NCBI GenBank assembly: GCA_003166855.1
Contig: PMUM01000174.1
Span: 1 to 41,072 of the forward strand
Source of the DNA: Acidobacteriaceae bacterium
GTDB lineage: Bacteria > Acidobacteriota > Terriglobia > Terriglobales > Acidobacteriaceae
Direction: 5' to 3'
Length of the DNA: 41,072 nt
Shown here: in pieces, positions 21,181 through 30,415 of the stretch
Position numbering within the stretch: the stretch's first letter is position 1
Layout of the letters: every line of letters begins with the position of its first letter
The notes under the pieces: model-generated
Database searches by the model: none
Told to the model about the DNA's origin: nothing
The model's input: only the letters and a program-made list of their open reading frames with translations
Program-made: the position numbers and the translations under genes

Positions 21181-22395
21181 TCACTGGCACGTCAGCGTAA
21201 ACCTGCGCAGGGAGCCATTCGTCCATCCCGTGCCGTCGGTCGGCAAGTGCGTGAAGTAAACGTAAAAACTCTTTCCCAGAATTCGCGGGTCATCACCCAG
21301 TCCGACGGATGTGGGATAAGCCGCGATCGTCTCGAAGTTGCCAAGCAAGGTGGGCACTGTCCACGTAAGCCCGTCGGGCGATTCGGAATAGCCGAAATTC
21401 GTGTCGTTCGAAATAATCATCACGTAGCGCTGCAGAAAACTGTTGAAGTGGATATCGAGATAACCCTGGTAGTTAGAGTGGGGATTGAGGTCGGTGGAAG
21501 CGCCGCCGATAGCGGGTTGCAGGATCCAACTGCCTTGGTAAAACTTCTGGAAGGCGACGGCGTGATGGGGCTTGGGTCCGAAGGCTGCGGCGAGCAAGGC
21601 GGACACTGGGGCGCGGGCAACCGAGACGTTCGTCGTGGTGTTAACACCTTGGGCATCGGTGAGGTGAAGCGTGCCGTTGGCGATCCAGTCGGGGAAATAG
21701 AGATAGAAATATTTGTGGTCCGGCGAGAGGACCAGGGGGCCATCGCTGATTTCGAAGCCATCGAGTCCGACGGAATAAGCCTGGTTCAGGCGGATGATTT
21801 CGCCGAGGTCGGTCCAGGTTCGGCCGTCATCGGTGGAGGCGGCGAGTCCAAGAGCGGCGTAGAGGGCGTCGTTGGGAAGTTCAGCGTGATAGGTTGCGAG
21901 AAGATTACCGGCACCGGGCATTTCAGCGGGAACCTGATAGACCGGGCCCCCGCCCATGTACCCGTAGCTGGGATAAATTGGGTTGATTGCAGAACTGGGG
22001 TTGGGAGAAACGCTTACGTCCTCGGGATCGTCGGTTCCGAGCGGGTTATCGAGAGTCCCGACAGTCGTTGTGAACGATCCCCACTTATCGTTGCCAACCC
22101 ATTGTCCCTGCCACATTTGTCGTGCGTGGTATCCACCGTCGCTGCCGAAAAACTCGTAGCCCCTGGCGGTTTTGATGACGCCGAGCGGCGTGTCGGGCCA
22201 GTCGAACGTGTCGGTCAGCGGCGGTTCTGCCCTGGCTCCTGCCGCAAGGCGCTGCGCCGGCGAGGCGACCACGACGGGCGGGGTCAGGGCAGGATGGCAG
22301 ATCTGAGAGAGAGTCTGCGCGACCCCGATTCCGGAGGCTAGCTGGAGGAAACCTACTAATAGCGTGACGGAAGCGAGCGGCAGTCGGGACGGCAT
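21181..22395 (-). CDS. Secreted beta-propeller-like protein of unknown function
   Basis: 404 residues with a clear signal peptide (MPSRLPLASVTLLVGFLQLA ... VAQ). The mature part has repeated Asp-box or sialidase-like phrases (ASTDDGRTWTDLG, YSESPDGLTWTVP) and blade-like strands (KYFYLYFPDW, RYVMIISNDT, KSFYVYFTHLP), suggesting a five-bladed propeller of the GH43/DUF4185 kind. Catalytic residues cannot be assigned, so enzyme activity is open. Two cysteines (QICHP near the N-terminus and the last-but-one residue) could pair. Single gene, convergent with rplI. Confidence 0.7.
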   Translation of the reverse strand: MPSRLPLASVTLLVGFLQLASGIGVAQTLSQICHPALTPPVVVASPAQRLAAGARAEPPLTDTFDWPDTPLGVIKTARGYEFFGSDGGYHARQMWQGQWVGNDKWGSFTTTVGTLDNPLGTDDPEDVSVSPNPSSAINPIYPSYGYMGGGPVYQVPAEMPGAGNLLATYHAELPNDALYAALGLAASTDDGRTWTDLGEIIRLNQAYSVGLDGFEISDGPLVLSPDHKYFYLYFPDWIANGTLHLTDAQGVNTTTNVSVARAPVSALLAAAFGPKPHHAVAFQKFYQGSWILQPAIGGASTDLNPHSNYQGYLDIHFNSFLQRYVMIISNDTNFGYSESPDGLTWTVPTLLGNFETIAAYPTSVGLGDDPRILGKSFYVYFTHLPTDGTGWTNGSLRRFTLTCQ

Positions 22396-22688
22396 TGAGT
22401 ATCCTCGAATTCGACTTCGTACGATCACAAGCCTACATAGCTAGGAACACCCGAATCTCTGGAATGTTGCAGTTGCCCCGGCGATGGTGCAGTTACTATG
22501 CCAAATTCGCTGTATCCACCTTTTCCGGTTGTTCTGTTTCCCCCTAAATCTTTACCCCTGAACCACCTAGGCCCCCCAAAAATCCCCTGTCAGCCTATAA
22601 TTTCTGCTCACGGTTCCACTGACGACCCGTCTATTCCAATGCAAGCCCGGATGCGGTAAATACCGGGCAAACAGAGGAACGAAGACAC

Positions 22689-23396
22689 ATGCCGGCCGGT
22701 GTATGGGTATTACCACTTGCGGTTGGCGATCGGGCCCGCTCGAAGTCGAAGAGTGAGAGAGTAGAGAGAGTCAGCGAGAACCAGGACCCCGCGCGGGGCC
22801 GCATGGCTGGGCAAGAACGCCGCATAGATGACACGATGCTGATCCGGGAGGCCCAGCGCGGAAACCGCGCCGCCTTCGAAGACCTCGTGCGTCATTACGA
22901 CCAGGCAGTGTTGCGCCTAGCTCTCCATCTCACCGGAACCGAGCAGGACGCCCAGGACGTCTATCAGGACGCCTTCCTCAAAGCCTACAAGAACATCGGA
23001 AATTTCCGGTTCGAGTGTTCCTTCTACACCTGGATTTACCGGATCGTGACCAACCTGTGTCTCGATCACTTGCGCAAGAAGAACGTGCGCAAGGAGGACG
23101 CTCCGGTCGCGAAGGATCCGTCGGGGGGCGAGTACGATCTGCTCGACCAGGTGCCCGACGTGCGAGCGGGAGCGAATCCGGAACGCGATTTGCTGCGCCG
23201 GCAGTTGGGAGCGCGCATCGCCGGAGCGCTCGAAAAACTGACGCCGCGCGAGCGCATGGTGTTTGAGTTGAAGCATTACCACGGATTGAAGCTGCGCACC
23301 GTGGGAGAGATTTTGAAGACTACGGAAGAGACCGCCAAGAATACCCTCTTCCGCGCCACGCAGAAGTTGCGCGGGGCGCTGGCGGATATGAGATGA
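22689..23396 (+). CDS. ECF RNA polymerase sigma factor (RpoE-like)
   Basis: Sigma-70 family ECF protein. Region 2 (about residues 50-130 of this reading): LIREAQRGNRAAFEDLVRHY, DAQDVYQDAFLKAYKNI, FRFECSFYTWIYRIVTNLCLDHLRK. Region 4 (about 180-232): LEKLTPRERMVFELKHYHGL, TVGEILKTTEETAKNTLFRATQKLR. The start is uncertain. The ATG at 22689 has GAGGAAC upstream but gives 38 unusual basic residues; the ATG at 22803 gives the normal ECF length but has no ribosome site and follows a GC hairpin. It is followed 70 bases later by an anti-sigma gene, then DUF4097 and PDZ genes, which looks like an envelope-stress unit. Confidence 0.9.
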   Translation: MPAGVWVLPLAVGDRARSKSKSERVERVSENQDPARGRMAGQERRIDDTMLIREAQRGNRAAFEDLVRHYDQAVLRLALHLTGTEQDAQDVYQDAFLKAYKNIGNFRFECSFYTWIYRIVTNLCLDHLRKKNVRKEDAPVAKDPSGGEYDLLDQVPDVRAGANPERDLLRRQLGARIAGALEKLTPRERMVFELKHYHGLKLRTVGEILKTTEETAKNTLFRATQKLRGALADMR

Positions 23397-23466
23397 AAAA
23401 AGGCCGAGCTGCGCTCGGCGACCGGGTCAAAGACCCGGTCCCACATGAGTTGATTAGGGTGCAACG

Positions 23467-24411
23467 ATGAAATGCGAATGGGTTCGAGAGAATATCGTGC
23501 TTCAGGTTTATGGCGAACTGGCGGATGACGCTCGCCATGAACTGGAGCAGCATGTGGCCCGCTGCGCTGACTGCGCGGCCGAACTGAAGGCGGAGCAGGA
23601 TTTTCACGCGCTGCTCGCGCAGGATCGCGCAGCCGATCCGTCGCCCAATCTGGTGACGGTTTCGCGCATGCGGCTGCAGGAAGCGCTGGAGACGGCCAAG
23701 CAAGGCAGCTTCTGGAGCCGGCTGGCGTTCGATCCGGCCAACTGGCTACTGCAGATGAAGTTCTCGCCGGCTCTGGCGGCGGCAATTCTGATCGTCGGGT
23801 TTGTGGGCGGGATTGGAACCATGCGTGAGATTTACGGATCGCGTATTCCGCAAGGCCCCGGGCAGGTTCAGCAGCAAAACACCCCAGTTCCCACCGAAGC
23901 TTCCATCGCCAGTATCAGTTCCATCGTCCAGGATCCGGGCACCAATCAGGTCAGCATCAAGTACAACACCGTGTCGACGCAGGAGGCGCAGGGATCGCTG
24001 AACGATCAGAAGATCCAGCAGTTGCTGCTGTATGCGGCGCGCAATAACTACAACTCGGGCGTGCGGGTGGATTCAGTCGATCTGCTGGCGCAGAAGTCCG
24101 GAGACATGCAGGTACGCGAGGCGCTGATGTATACGCTGCAGAACGACACGAATCCGGGAGTGCGGCTGAAGTCGCTGGACGCGCTGGGCAATTACGTGAA
24201 GAACGATACCAACGTGCGCGACTCGGTGCTGCGGGCGCTGGTGAATGATGGCAATTCGGGAGTGCGCATTGAAGCGTTGCGGCTGATCGAGCCGGTGAAG
24301 GCCGACGGCAGCGTGCGTGGGGTGCTGATGGCGCTGGCTGCGAAGGATCAGAGCACGTATATCAAGTCGCAGGCCCGCACTATGCTGGCGCAGTTGCCGG
24401 AGATTGATTAG
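23467..24411 (+). CDS. Anti-sigma factor: zinc finger, membrane anchor and HEAT-like repeats
   Basis: 314 residues. N-terminal zf-HC2 (MKCEWVRENIVLQVYGEL ... LEQHVARCADCAAEL), a membrane segment near residues 98-118 (FSPALAAAILIVGFVGGIG), then from about residue 180 a set of HEAT-like repeats outside the membrane (NYNSGVRVDSVDLLAQ, NTNPGVRLKSLDALGNYV, DGNSGVRIEALRLIEPV, KSQARTMLAQL). It should bind the ECF sigma factor encoded just upstream. The HEAT part may sense a protein partner. Domain order is seen; the partner is inferred. Confidence 0.88.
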   Translation: MKCEWVRENIVLQVYGELADDARHELEQHVARCADCAAELKAEQDFHALLAQDRAADPSPNLVTVSRMRLQEALETAKQGSFWSRLAFDPANWLLQMKFSPALAAAILIVGFVGGIGTMREIYGSRIPQGPGQVQQQNTPVPTEASIASISSIVQDPGTNQVSIKYNTVSTQEAQGSLNDQKIQQLLLYAARNNYNSGVRVDSVDLLAQKSGDMQVREALMYTLQNDTNPGVRLKSLDALGNYVKNDTNVRDSVLRALVNDGNSGVRIEALRLIEPVKADGSVRGVLMALAAKDQSTYIKSQARTMLAQLPEID

Positions 24412-24427
24412 GAATCAAGGAAGAATG

Positions 24428-24503
24428 GCGTCGGCGTTTTGCCGGCTTTCGCGGTGCGCGGGCGAGACGCCCCCGCGACAGCCGCCGGGACGGCGGCGCT
24501 ACA
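24428..24503. repeat. Palindromic intergenic repeat
   Basis: GGCGTCGGCGttttGCCGGC, CGCGGGGGCGTC-type inverted parts and GACAGCCGCCGGGACGGCGG ending CGCTACA. Related to the repeats at 1-47 and 15783-15905 (shared GACAGCCG...GGCGCTA frame). Confidence 0.6.
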
Positions 24504-24542
24504 AAGAAATCGCTGATGATCGCGAGAATTGAGGGGGCTATT

Positions 24543-25757
24543 TTGAAACGTGCGCTACAAATCGTCGGGCTGGCTGGTGTGCTGGCTCTGCTTGCGCCGC
24601 TGGCACTTGTTCCCAAGAGCTGGGCGCAGGAAACACATGTAACCCGCGAAGGCGGAGACTGGGGTCAGGAGATCACGGGCTCGCTGGCAGGGGTCAAGAA
24701 TCTGAGAGTCAAAGTCGACATGGGCTCCGTAGTGGTGCGAGGAGGGCAGCAGCAGGGCATCAATTACGTTATACATACTCGTTTTGGTTCTTCTTCCGAG
24801 CAAGAGGCGCGCCGCCAGTTCGAGCAGTACAAGGTCACCGCATATGTGAAGGGCGACACGGCCTGGATCGTAGGCGACTGGCAGGGCAGCAAACGGCCCC
24901 GTCATTGTTCTTCGGAATTTTCGGTGATGGTGCCTCGCGAGATGGCGCTGGTGAAGCTGGAAACCGAAGGCGGCAACGTTGAGACCACGGGCGTCACAGG
25001 CCGGGTGGAAGCGGAGAGCGGCGGCGGCAGCCTGCGGCTGGATGATATTGGTGGCGGGGTGAACGCGGAGACCGGAGGCGGATCGATCGACGTGGGCACG
25101 GTCGGCGGAGAACTCGGATTGCACACTGGCGGAGGTTCCATTGAAGTTCGCCAGGCCAATGGCAAGCTGGTCGCCGAAACTGGCGGCGGGAGTGTCGAAA
25201 TTCAGTCCTGCGCACAGGGCGCCACCATTGAAACCGGGGGCAGCAGCATTACGGTGCGTCACTGCAACGGAATGGTGAAGGCATCGACTGGCGGTGGCAG
25301 CGTCGACCTCAGCGATATTGGTGGCCCGGCGCAGATCGAAACCGGGGGCGGCAGCATTCGCCTGAACTCGGCCAAGGGACACGTTCGCGCAGAGACCGGC
25401 GGCGGTGGCATTGAGTTGTACGGTGTGCCTTCGGCGTCGGCTGAAACGGGCGCGGGCGGGATCACCGTGAAGCTGATGAATACCGGCGGCGAGCGTCGCG
25501 ACTCCGATCTGGAAACGAGCGCGGGCGACATCACGGTCTATCTGGCTGCGGATGTAGCGGTCAACGTGCGCGCCAGCGTCGACATGGGTAACGGACACCA
25601 CATCACCTCCGAGTTTCCTGACATCCACATCAGCAGCGAGGGCGGCCAGTGGGAAGCCAAGACGCTGAATGCGGAGGGCAGGCTGAACGGGGGCGGTCCG
25701 GCACTCAAGGTGCGCACTGCGAGTGGCAACATCACTTTCAAGCGTGCCGGCCATTGA
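24543..25757 (+). CDS. Exported DUF4097 repeat protein
   Basis: 404 residues if started at the TTG at 24543, which has GAGGGGG close upstream and begins right at the signal peptide (KRALQIVGLAGVLALLAPLA ... SWAQ). An ATG at 24516 adds nine residues. The mature protein is a right-handed beta-helix or adhesin-like DUF4097 domain built of about nine copies of an 18-20 residue unit with the signature (A/V)ETGGGSI. Such proteins follow ECF sigma/anti-sigma pairs in many Acidobacteria; their exact job at the envelope is unknown. Ribosome spacing and order suggest one unit with the sigma factor. Confidence 0.82.
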   Translation: MKRALQIVGLAGVLALLAPLALVPKSWAQETHVTREGGDWGQEITGSLAGVKNLRVKVDMGSVVVRGGQQQGINYVIHTRFGSSSEQEARRQFEQYKVTAYVKGDTAWIVGDWQGSKRPRHCSSEFSVMVPREMALVKLETEGGNVETTGVTGRVEAESGGGSLRLDDIGGGVNAETGGGSIDVGTVGGELGLHTGGGSIEVRQANGKLVAETGGGSVEIQSCAQGATIETGGSSITVRHCNGMVKASTGGGSVDLSDIGGPAQIETGGGSIRLNSAKGHVRAETGGGGIELYGVPSASAETGAGGITVKLMNTGGERRDSDLETSAGDITVYLAADVAVNVRASVDMGNGHHITSEFPDIHISSEGGQWEAKTLNAEGRLNGGGPALKVRTASGNITFKRAGH

Positions 25758-25877
25758 GACGCATTGATGATTGTTGATTTCTCGATCGTTGATTGAAGAC
25801 CGATGTGGAACGAACGCGGATTCGCGAGGCTGCGTCACCGAATCCGCGAGCCAACAATTCACGTTGAGGGAATGACC

Positions 25878-26996
25878 ATGCGCAAATACGTTATGACCAG
25901 CATCGTGTTGTTGCCATTGCTCCTCACCTTTTCGCACGCCGCGCAGAACTGGTCGGTGGATCCGCCGGCTGCGGCCTGGATCTTTTCGAGCGAAGACAGC
26001 GGGACCAGTTCCTATCTCGGGGTCGATATTTCAGACGTGACCACCGAGCGGTTGAGCGCGTTGAAGCTCAAGGAGGAAAAGGGCGTCGAAGTTACGATGG
26101 TCGACCAGGACGCCCCGGCCGGGAAGGCGGGCATCAAGGAGCACGACGTTATCCTCACGATGAACGGCACGTCGATCGAGAGTGGCGCGCAGTTGCGGCG
26201 GATGATCCACGAAATGCCGCCGGGCCGCGTGGTGACCTTCGGTTTGAGCCGGGATGGCCAGCCCGTGACAGTGAAGGTGCAACTGGCCGACAAGCACAGC
26301 GAGTTCTCGGTCCACAGTCCCAAGCCGGGCGATTTCCAATTCCAGATTCCCGAGATTCACGTGCCGGATATCGACATTCCGGCGATCCAGGTCATGATCA
26401 CGTCGTCCGCGCGCAGCGGGCTTACGATGGAGAACATCTCACCCCAACTGGGCGAGTTCTTCGGGGTGAAAAACGGTAATGGCGTACTGGTACGGTCCGT
26501 AGAAAAAGGCAGCCGCGCTGAGAAGGCTGGGTTCCGCGCAGGCGACGTGATCGTCAAGGTGAATGATCAGGCAGTGCATGACACCAGCGACTTTTCGCAC
26601 GGGATGAAGTCGCGCAGCGGCAATACAGCCACCGTGGTTGTGGTGCGCGACAAGAAAGAGCAGACCCTCACCTTGTCGCTGCCGGATCGCAAGGAGTCGG
26701 GCGACCTTCTGGAAGAAGAAAGCTCTGACGATCTATGGATCGACGCGGAGTCGCGAGTGGAGTTGGGCGAGTTGCAGAACGAAATCGCCAAGCTGAGACC
26801 GCAGATGGAGCTGGCGGCGAAGGACTTTCGTAAATCCGCGGAAGAACTTCGGAAATCTTGGTGCGACCAGCAGAAGAAATTCCGCGAGGAAAGCTTGAAG
26901 CAGCGCACGGAGATGAGGCAGCAAGAACGGGACCTCAGGCTGAAGCTGGACCAGATGCGCCGTAGCTCCATGTTCCGAACCTGGGCGGACATCTAA
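25878..26996 (+). CDS. Exported protein with two PDZ domains and a C-terminal coiled coil
   Basis: 372 residues. Signal peptide MRKYVMTSIVLLPLLLTFSHA. First PDZ about residues 40-135 (SYLGVDISDVTTERLSAL ... GKAGIKEHDVILTMNGTSI). Second PDZ about 180-275 (FFGVKNGNGVLVRSVEKGSRAEKAGFRAGDVIVKVN). A highly charged helix then runs to the end (ELQNEIAKLRPQMELAAKDF ... LRLKLDQMRR). There is no protease domain, so it is a scaffold or sensor, not a DegP enzyme. The ATG at 25878 has GAGGG at proper spacing. Last gene of the sigma/anti-sigma/DUF4097 group. Confidence 0.85.
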   Translation: MRKYVMTSIVLLPLLLTFSHAAQNWSVDPPAAAWIFSSEDSGTSSYLGVDISDVTTERLSALKLKEEKGVEVTMVDQDAPAGKAGIKEHDVILTMNGTSIESGAQLRRMIHEMPPGRVVTFGLSRDGQPVTVKVQLADKHSEFSVHSPKPGDFQFQIPEIHVPDIDIPAIQVMITSSARSGLTMENISPQLGEFFGVKNGNGVLVRSVEKGSRAEKAGFRAGDVIVKVNDQAVHDTSDFSHGMKSRSGNTATVVVVRDKKEQTLTLSLPDRKESGDLLEEESSDDLWIDAESRVELGELQNEIAKLRPQMELAAKDFRKSAEELRKSWCDQQKKFREESLKQRTEMRQQERDLRLKLDQMRRSSMFRTWADI

Positions 26997-27009
26997 CAGA
27001 ACTCTAGCG

Positions 27010-28500
27010 CTACCGGCCGCTGGCTGCCGCGCGGACAAGAGTGGCGAGGCAGACGCGGTTGCGTCCTGCCTGCTTTGCGGCATAGAGACCGTTATCTGCC
27101 GCGCGGATCAATTCATCGCGGCTCTTGCCGTGCCCGGGGAACACCGCGACGCCGGCACTGATCGTCACTGTCCGGGGCACCCCGGGGAACGAGTGTGACT
27201 CCACCATCCGCCGCAACTTCTCCGCGATGGAGATCGCCTGAGCGGTATTAATCTGCGTCAGCAGGATCGCGAATTCCTCTCCGCCGTAGCGGCACACGAC
27301 ATCAATCTTGCGCAATTGCTGGTGAAAGAGCGAAGAAACCTGGCGCAGGACCTCGTCCCCGAGCAGGTGGCCGAACTCATCATTCAGCCTTTTGAACTCA
27401 TCGATGTCGGCCATAATCACAGCCATTCCGCCCTTGTGGCGGCGGGCGCGCTCGATTTCTTCCATGATCCGAAGCTCGAAGAAACGGCGGTTAAAGATTC
27501 CGGTGAGTCCGTCGAGGTAGGCCAACTGCTTCACCCGCTCCACGTAGTGCGCGTTTTGGATAGAAGTGGCGCAAATGTCGGCGACCGATTCGAGGGACTG
27601 CAGTTCGCTCTCGCGGAAGGCATTGGTCTGGGCGCTGTGCAACGTGAGCACACCGAGGGTCTGGCCAAATGAAATGAGGGGAATGCTCATACGCGAGGCC
27701 GACTCTTTGAATATCCGGGCGGAGTCGGGCCTGCCCGTCAGATCTTTTTCGATGATGGTGCCGCTGGTTTCGATGATGCGCGACCACGGCTCCTCGGTTA
27801 CGGGGAAGCGTCCGCCGGGCGGGGTACACGGCGTGAGTTCGCCCTGATGGGCACGCATGACCAGGTCGCCTTCATCCCGCAAAAAGAGGGATACGTGGGG
27901 GACCTGAAACGCGTGCTGAATTACGGCGCACACGCGGACCAGCAGATCCTCCAGTTCCATGACGGCTGTACTTTGTTGCGCGATGATGTTGATGGCTTCC
28001 AATTGCCGCGCCCGCTGGCGTTCCAGTGAGTACAAATGGGCATTTTGCAGAGCGATGGAGGCGTGCGTGGAAAACAAGGTCAGCAGTTCGATGGTTTCGT
28101 GGTCGAAACGATCGACGCGATCACTCTGGCAGTCGAGCACGCCCACGACCTCATCGCGCACCATGAGCGGAATGGCCAGTTCCGAGCGCGTGGACTGCGC
28201 GGCGCAGATGTAACGCGGGTCTTTGCTGACGTCGGCGGCGTACACCGGTTCCTTCTTCAGGACCGCCGCTCCGGTGATCCCGTCGTGTTCTCCGAAACAA
28301 ATCTTGTCTTTGCCGGCATCCCAGCCGATCTGCGAACGGACGCACAACTGCCGGGCTTCCTTGTCGAGCAGCAGGATGGCGACGTTCGGCAGATGAAAAT
28401 AGTCCCGCGCGATCGCCAGAATTCTCTGCAACACCTCGTCCAAATCAAAGGTGGAGAGCACGGCCTGGCCGGCGTCGTATAGGACCGCGAGTTTCGGCAT
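27010..28500 (-). CDS. GAF-GAF-GGDEF diguanylate cyclase
   Basis: 496-residue cytoplasmic protein. Two GAF sensor domains (about residues 10-155 and 175-320), then a GGDEF domain from about 330 (LAYLDGLTGIFNRRFFELRI ... MADIDEFKRLNDEFGHLLGD ... RYGGEEFAILL). The GGEEF signature (about residue 405) is an active form, so cyclic di-GMP synthesis is expected. There is no membrane segment. The start at 28500 (MPKLAVLYDAG) begins the first GAF helix; longer in-frame sequence upstream is unlike the family. It ends 13 bases from the convergent PDZ gene. The hybrid kinase at 33830 carries a PilZ domain, a c-di-GMP receptor type, but no link can be shown. Confidence 0.92.
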   Translation of the reverse strand: MPKLAVLYDAGQAVLSTFDLDEVLQRILAIARDYFHLPNVAILLLDKEARQLCVRSQIGWDAGKDKICFGEHDGITGAAVLKKEPVYAADVSKDPRYICAAQSTRSELAIPLMVRDEVVGVLDCQSDRVDRFDHETIELLTLFSTHASIALQNAHLYSLERQRARQLEAINIIAQQSTAVMELEDLLVRVCAVIQHAFQVPHVSLFLRDEGDLVMRAHQGELTPCTPPGGRFPVTEEPWSRIIETSGTIIEKDLTGRPDSARIFKESASRMSIPLISFGQTLGVLTLHSAQTNAFRESELQSLESVADICATSIQNAHYVERVKQLAYLDGLTGIFNRRFFELRIMEEIERARRHKGGMAVIMADIDEFKRLNDEFGHLLGDEVLRQVSSLFHQQLRKIDVVCRYGGEEFAILLTQINTAQAISIAEKLRRMVESHSFPGVPRTVTISAGVAVFPGHGKSRDELIRAADNGLYAAKQAGRNRVCLATLVRAAASGR

Positions 28501-28592
28501 AGTCGAACGAATTGTACGACGGGGGAAAGGGGTTACCGATGTTCCGAAAGTAACGTCGGGTTTAAGCAGGGCGATCCAGGTAGGCTTCGGGG

Positions 28593-28808
28593 CTAGCGCC
28601 ACCTTCTTGCGGTGCGGATCAATCCATAGGCCACCAGGCACAACCAGAAGTCCAGAATCAACCCCAAGTCCATGTGGAAAGGGCGGTGGCGCGCGGCTAA
28701 AGGCAATGACGGAATCAGAGCGAAGTACACCACGTTGCCCAATATGATCGCCAGCAGAGCTTGGAGAAAATTGATGAGCACCGATGGTTTAGACACCATA
28801 GAGGGCAT
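28593..28808 (-). CDS. Small membrane protein of unknown function
   Basis: 71 residues with two probable membrane helices (INFLQALLAIILGNVVYFAL and LGLILDFWLCLVAYGLI) joined by a short polar loop (LAARHRPFHMD). GAGGG lies about nine bases upstream of the ATG at 28808; an internal ATG three codons later is an alternative. No family named. It sits 92 bases upstream of the diguanylate cyclase in the same direction, so it may be co-transcribed. Confidence 0.55.
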   Translation of the reverse strand: MPSMVSKPSVLINFLQALLAIILGNVVYFALIPSLPLAARHRPFHMDLGLILDFWLCLVAYGLIRTARRWR

Positions 28809-29044
28809 CCGAGGATGCCCTCTAATTACACGGGTAGTTGATTGTTTGCAAGTGGTTAGAGAAATGAGGGCAAAGCCATCAAAACCTGAACTTCCTTGCC
28901 GGCAACCTGCACGCCTGTGGAGCCTCCAAAACGCCGCCCACGGATTTCCGCATGGTTTAGAAGGTGTTTGCGAAAGTCCAGCTTACTTCATGAAGCGCCC
29001 ATCGGGGCGTGAGGAACAAATCGGCCTTATCGAAGGAACCGTAC

Positions 29045-29497
29045 CTAATGTCCCGAGTGATACGGGTGACCCTTCAGGATGGTAAACGCCCGATAGACCT
29101 GCTCCAGCAGAACGACTCGCGCCAGTTCATGCGCCAGGGTCATCTTACCGAGTGAAATTGTGTGCTGCGCAGCGGCCCGCACTGCGTCACTGAAGCCATC
29201 CGCCCCGCCTATGGCGATGACGAGCGGCAACGGATTGCGGTCCTGATAGTCTCCCAGAAACTTGGCGAACTGTTCCGACGAGAATTCCTTGCCCCGCGAA
29301 TCCATCAGCACCAGCGTCGATTTAGCGGCCGCTTTCGCCCCCGCCGCTCGCCCACCTAGATCGAGCAACGCCGCTTCATCTCGCAGCACAACACCCCCCA
29401 CCGGCACATAGCGCGAGATCCGTTTGAGATACTCGTCCGTCAGCGACGCAATCGCCGGCTCCTTCGTCTTCCCGATCCATGCAATCTTGATTTTCAC
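29045..29497 (-). CDS. rlmH: 23S rRNA pseudouridine-1915 N3-methyltransferase RlmH
   Basis: 150 residues with a GTG start at 29497. SPOUT-family enzyme that methylates pseudouridine 1915 in helix 69 of 23S rRNA. It has the core KIKIAWIGKTKEPAI, LDSRGKEFSSEQFA-type segment (here LMDSRGKEFSSEQFAKFL), FVIAIGGADG-type SAM loop (LPLVIAIGGADGFSD) and the knot motif LAHELARVVLLEQVYRAFTILKGHPYH. The in-frame ORF upstream of the GTG is the antisense of the methyltransferase gene and was discarded. It follows that gene by 16 bases and rsfS further upstream, as in many bacteria. Confidence 0.94.
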   Translation of the reverse strand: MKIKIAWIGKTKEPAIASLTDEYLKRISRYVPVGGVVLRDEAALLDLGGRAAGAKAAAKSTLVLMDSRGKEFSSEQFAKFLGDYQDRNPLPLVIAIGGADGFSDAVRAAAQHTISLGKMTLAHELARVVLLEQVYRAFTILKGHPYHSGH

Positions 29498-29513
29498 CGG
29501 CAGAACGATCGCC

Positions 29514-30353
29514 TCACTTCTTCCCAGAGGCCAGCACGACCGACACTCCGAACGCGATCTTCTCGCCGTCCGAATACTGCCGTACCGCCGCATGCACTTC
29601 GGCGTGAATCTGCGGCCACTTCTCGGCCGGCACGCGCTCCAGCATCGAACGAAACGGAACCGAGACCGACTGCGAATACTGCCACAATTCTTCGACGGGG
29701 CCGGGCCATGTCCACGGCAGCGTTTTGGTTTCTTCCTCGACCGCAATGAATCCCGCGCTGCGAAAAATCGCTGACAAGCTGCCGGGCTCTGAAAATCGAA
29801 AGGGATTCGGCCCATCCGGCTCCAGCAACGGCCCACCCACATGCCCGTGCACCACGCCCATCATGCTCTGCCAATAGGGCTGCTCGACTGGACCCCACGC
29901 CAGAAAGCACGCGCGCGCCCCCGGCCGCAAGACGCGCCACAGTTCCTGCAACGCAGCCGCCGGATCGTAAAAGAACATCACCCCAAAGCGCGAAGTTGCG
30001 AGATCGAAGCTGTTGTCCGGAAAAGGCAGGCTGTGGGCATCCGCTTGCAGCGTGATGAAGTTCTTCAGCCCACGCGCCTCGGCCCGCTTCGCGGCGATCT
30101 CGAGCAACCCGGCGCTCAGATCAATGGCCGTCACGTGCCCATGTTCTCCCACGCGCGACGCCAGACTGATCGCAGGCTCGCCGGTTCCGCTGGCCAGGTC
30201 GAGCACTTGCATGCCCAGCGCGGGCTGCGCATACTCCACCAGCGCATCGGTCACAGGCTGCCCCATGGCCGCCGACTTGGCCTTCCACTTCTCAGAGGCA
30301 ACGAGCCGGTACTGGTTTCCCCAGTCCGGCCCGGAGTCTGGTTTCGATGTCAT
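29514..30353 (-). CDS. Class I SAM-dependent methyltransferase
   Basis: 279 residues, UbiE/Coq5-like. The Rossmann core contains motif I VLDLASGTGEPAISLA, AIDLSAGLLEIAAKRA, NFITLQADAHSLPFPDNSFDLATSRFG, and the LRPGARACFLAW strand after it. The substrate is unknown; the long C-terminal cap (about 170-279) differs from UbiE proper. It is placed between rsfS (63 bases upstream) and rlmH (16 bases downstream) on the same strand, so probably part of that operon. Confidence 0.88.
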   Translation of the reverse strand: MTSKPDSGPDWGNQYRLVASEKWKAKSAAMGQPVTDALVEYAQPALGMQVLDLASGTGEPAISLASRVGEHGHVTAIDLSAGLLEIAAKRAEARGLKNFITLQADAHSLPFPDNSFDLATSRFGVMFFYDPAAALQELWRVLRPGARACFLAWGPVEQPYWQSMMGVVHGHVGGPLLEPDGPNPFRFSEPGSLSAIFRSAGFIAVEEETKTLPWTWPGPVEELWQYSQSVSVPFRSMLERVPAEKWPQIHAEVHAAVRQYSDGEKIAFGVSVVLASGKK

Positions 30354-30415
30354 GGGAGCCTTCAGAATTGCGAAGAAGATCTAGGCTGTCTTTTTCTTCT
30401 TCTTTTTCGCCAGAG

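Noticed and set aside
21157-22341. 394-residue plus-strand ORF
   Set aside because: Shadow of the secreted propeller gene, which has a signal peptide and recognisable repeats.
24555-25937. 460-residue minus-strand ORF
   Set aside because: Antisense shadow of the repetitive DUF4097 gene; no ribosome site or family similarity.
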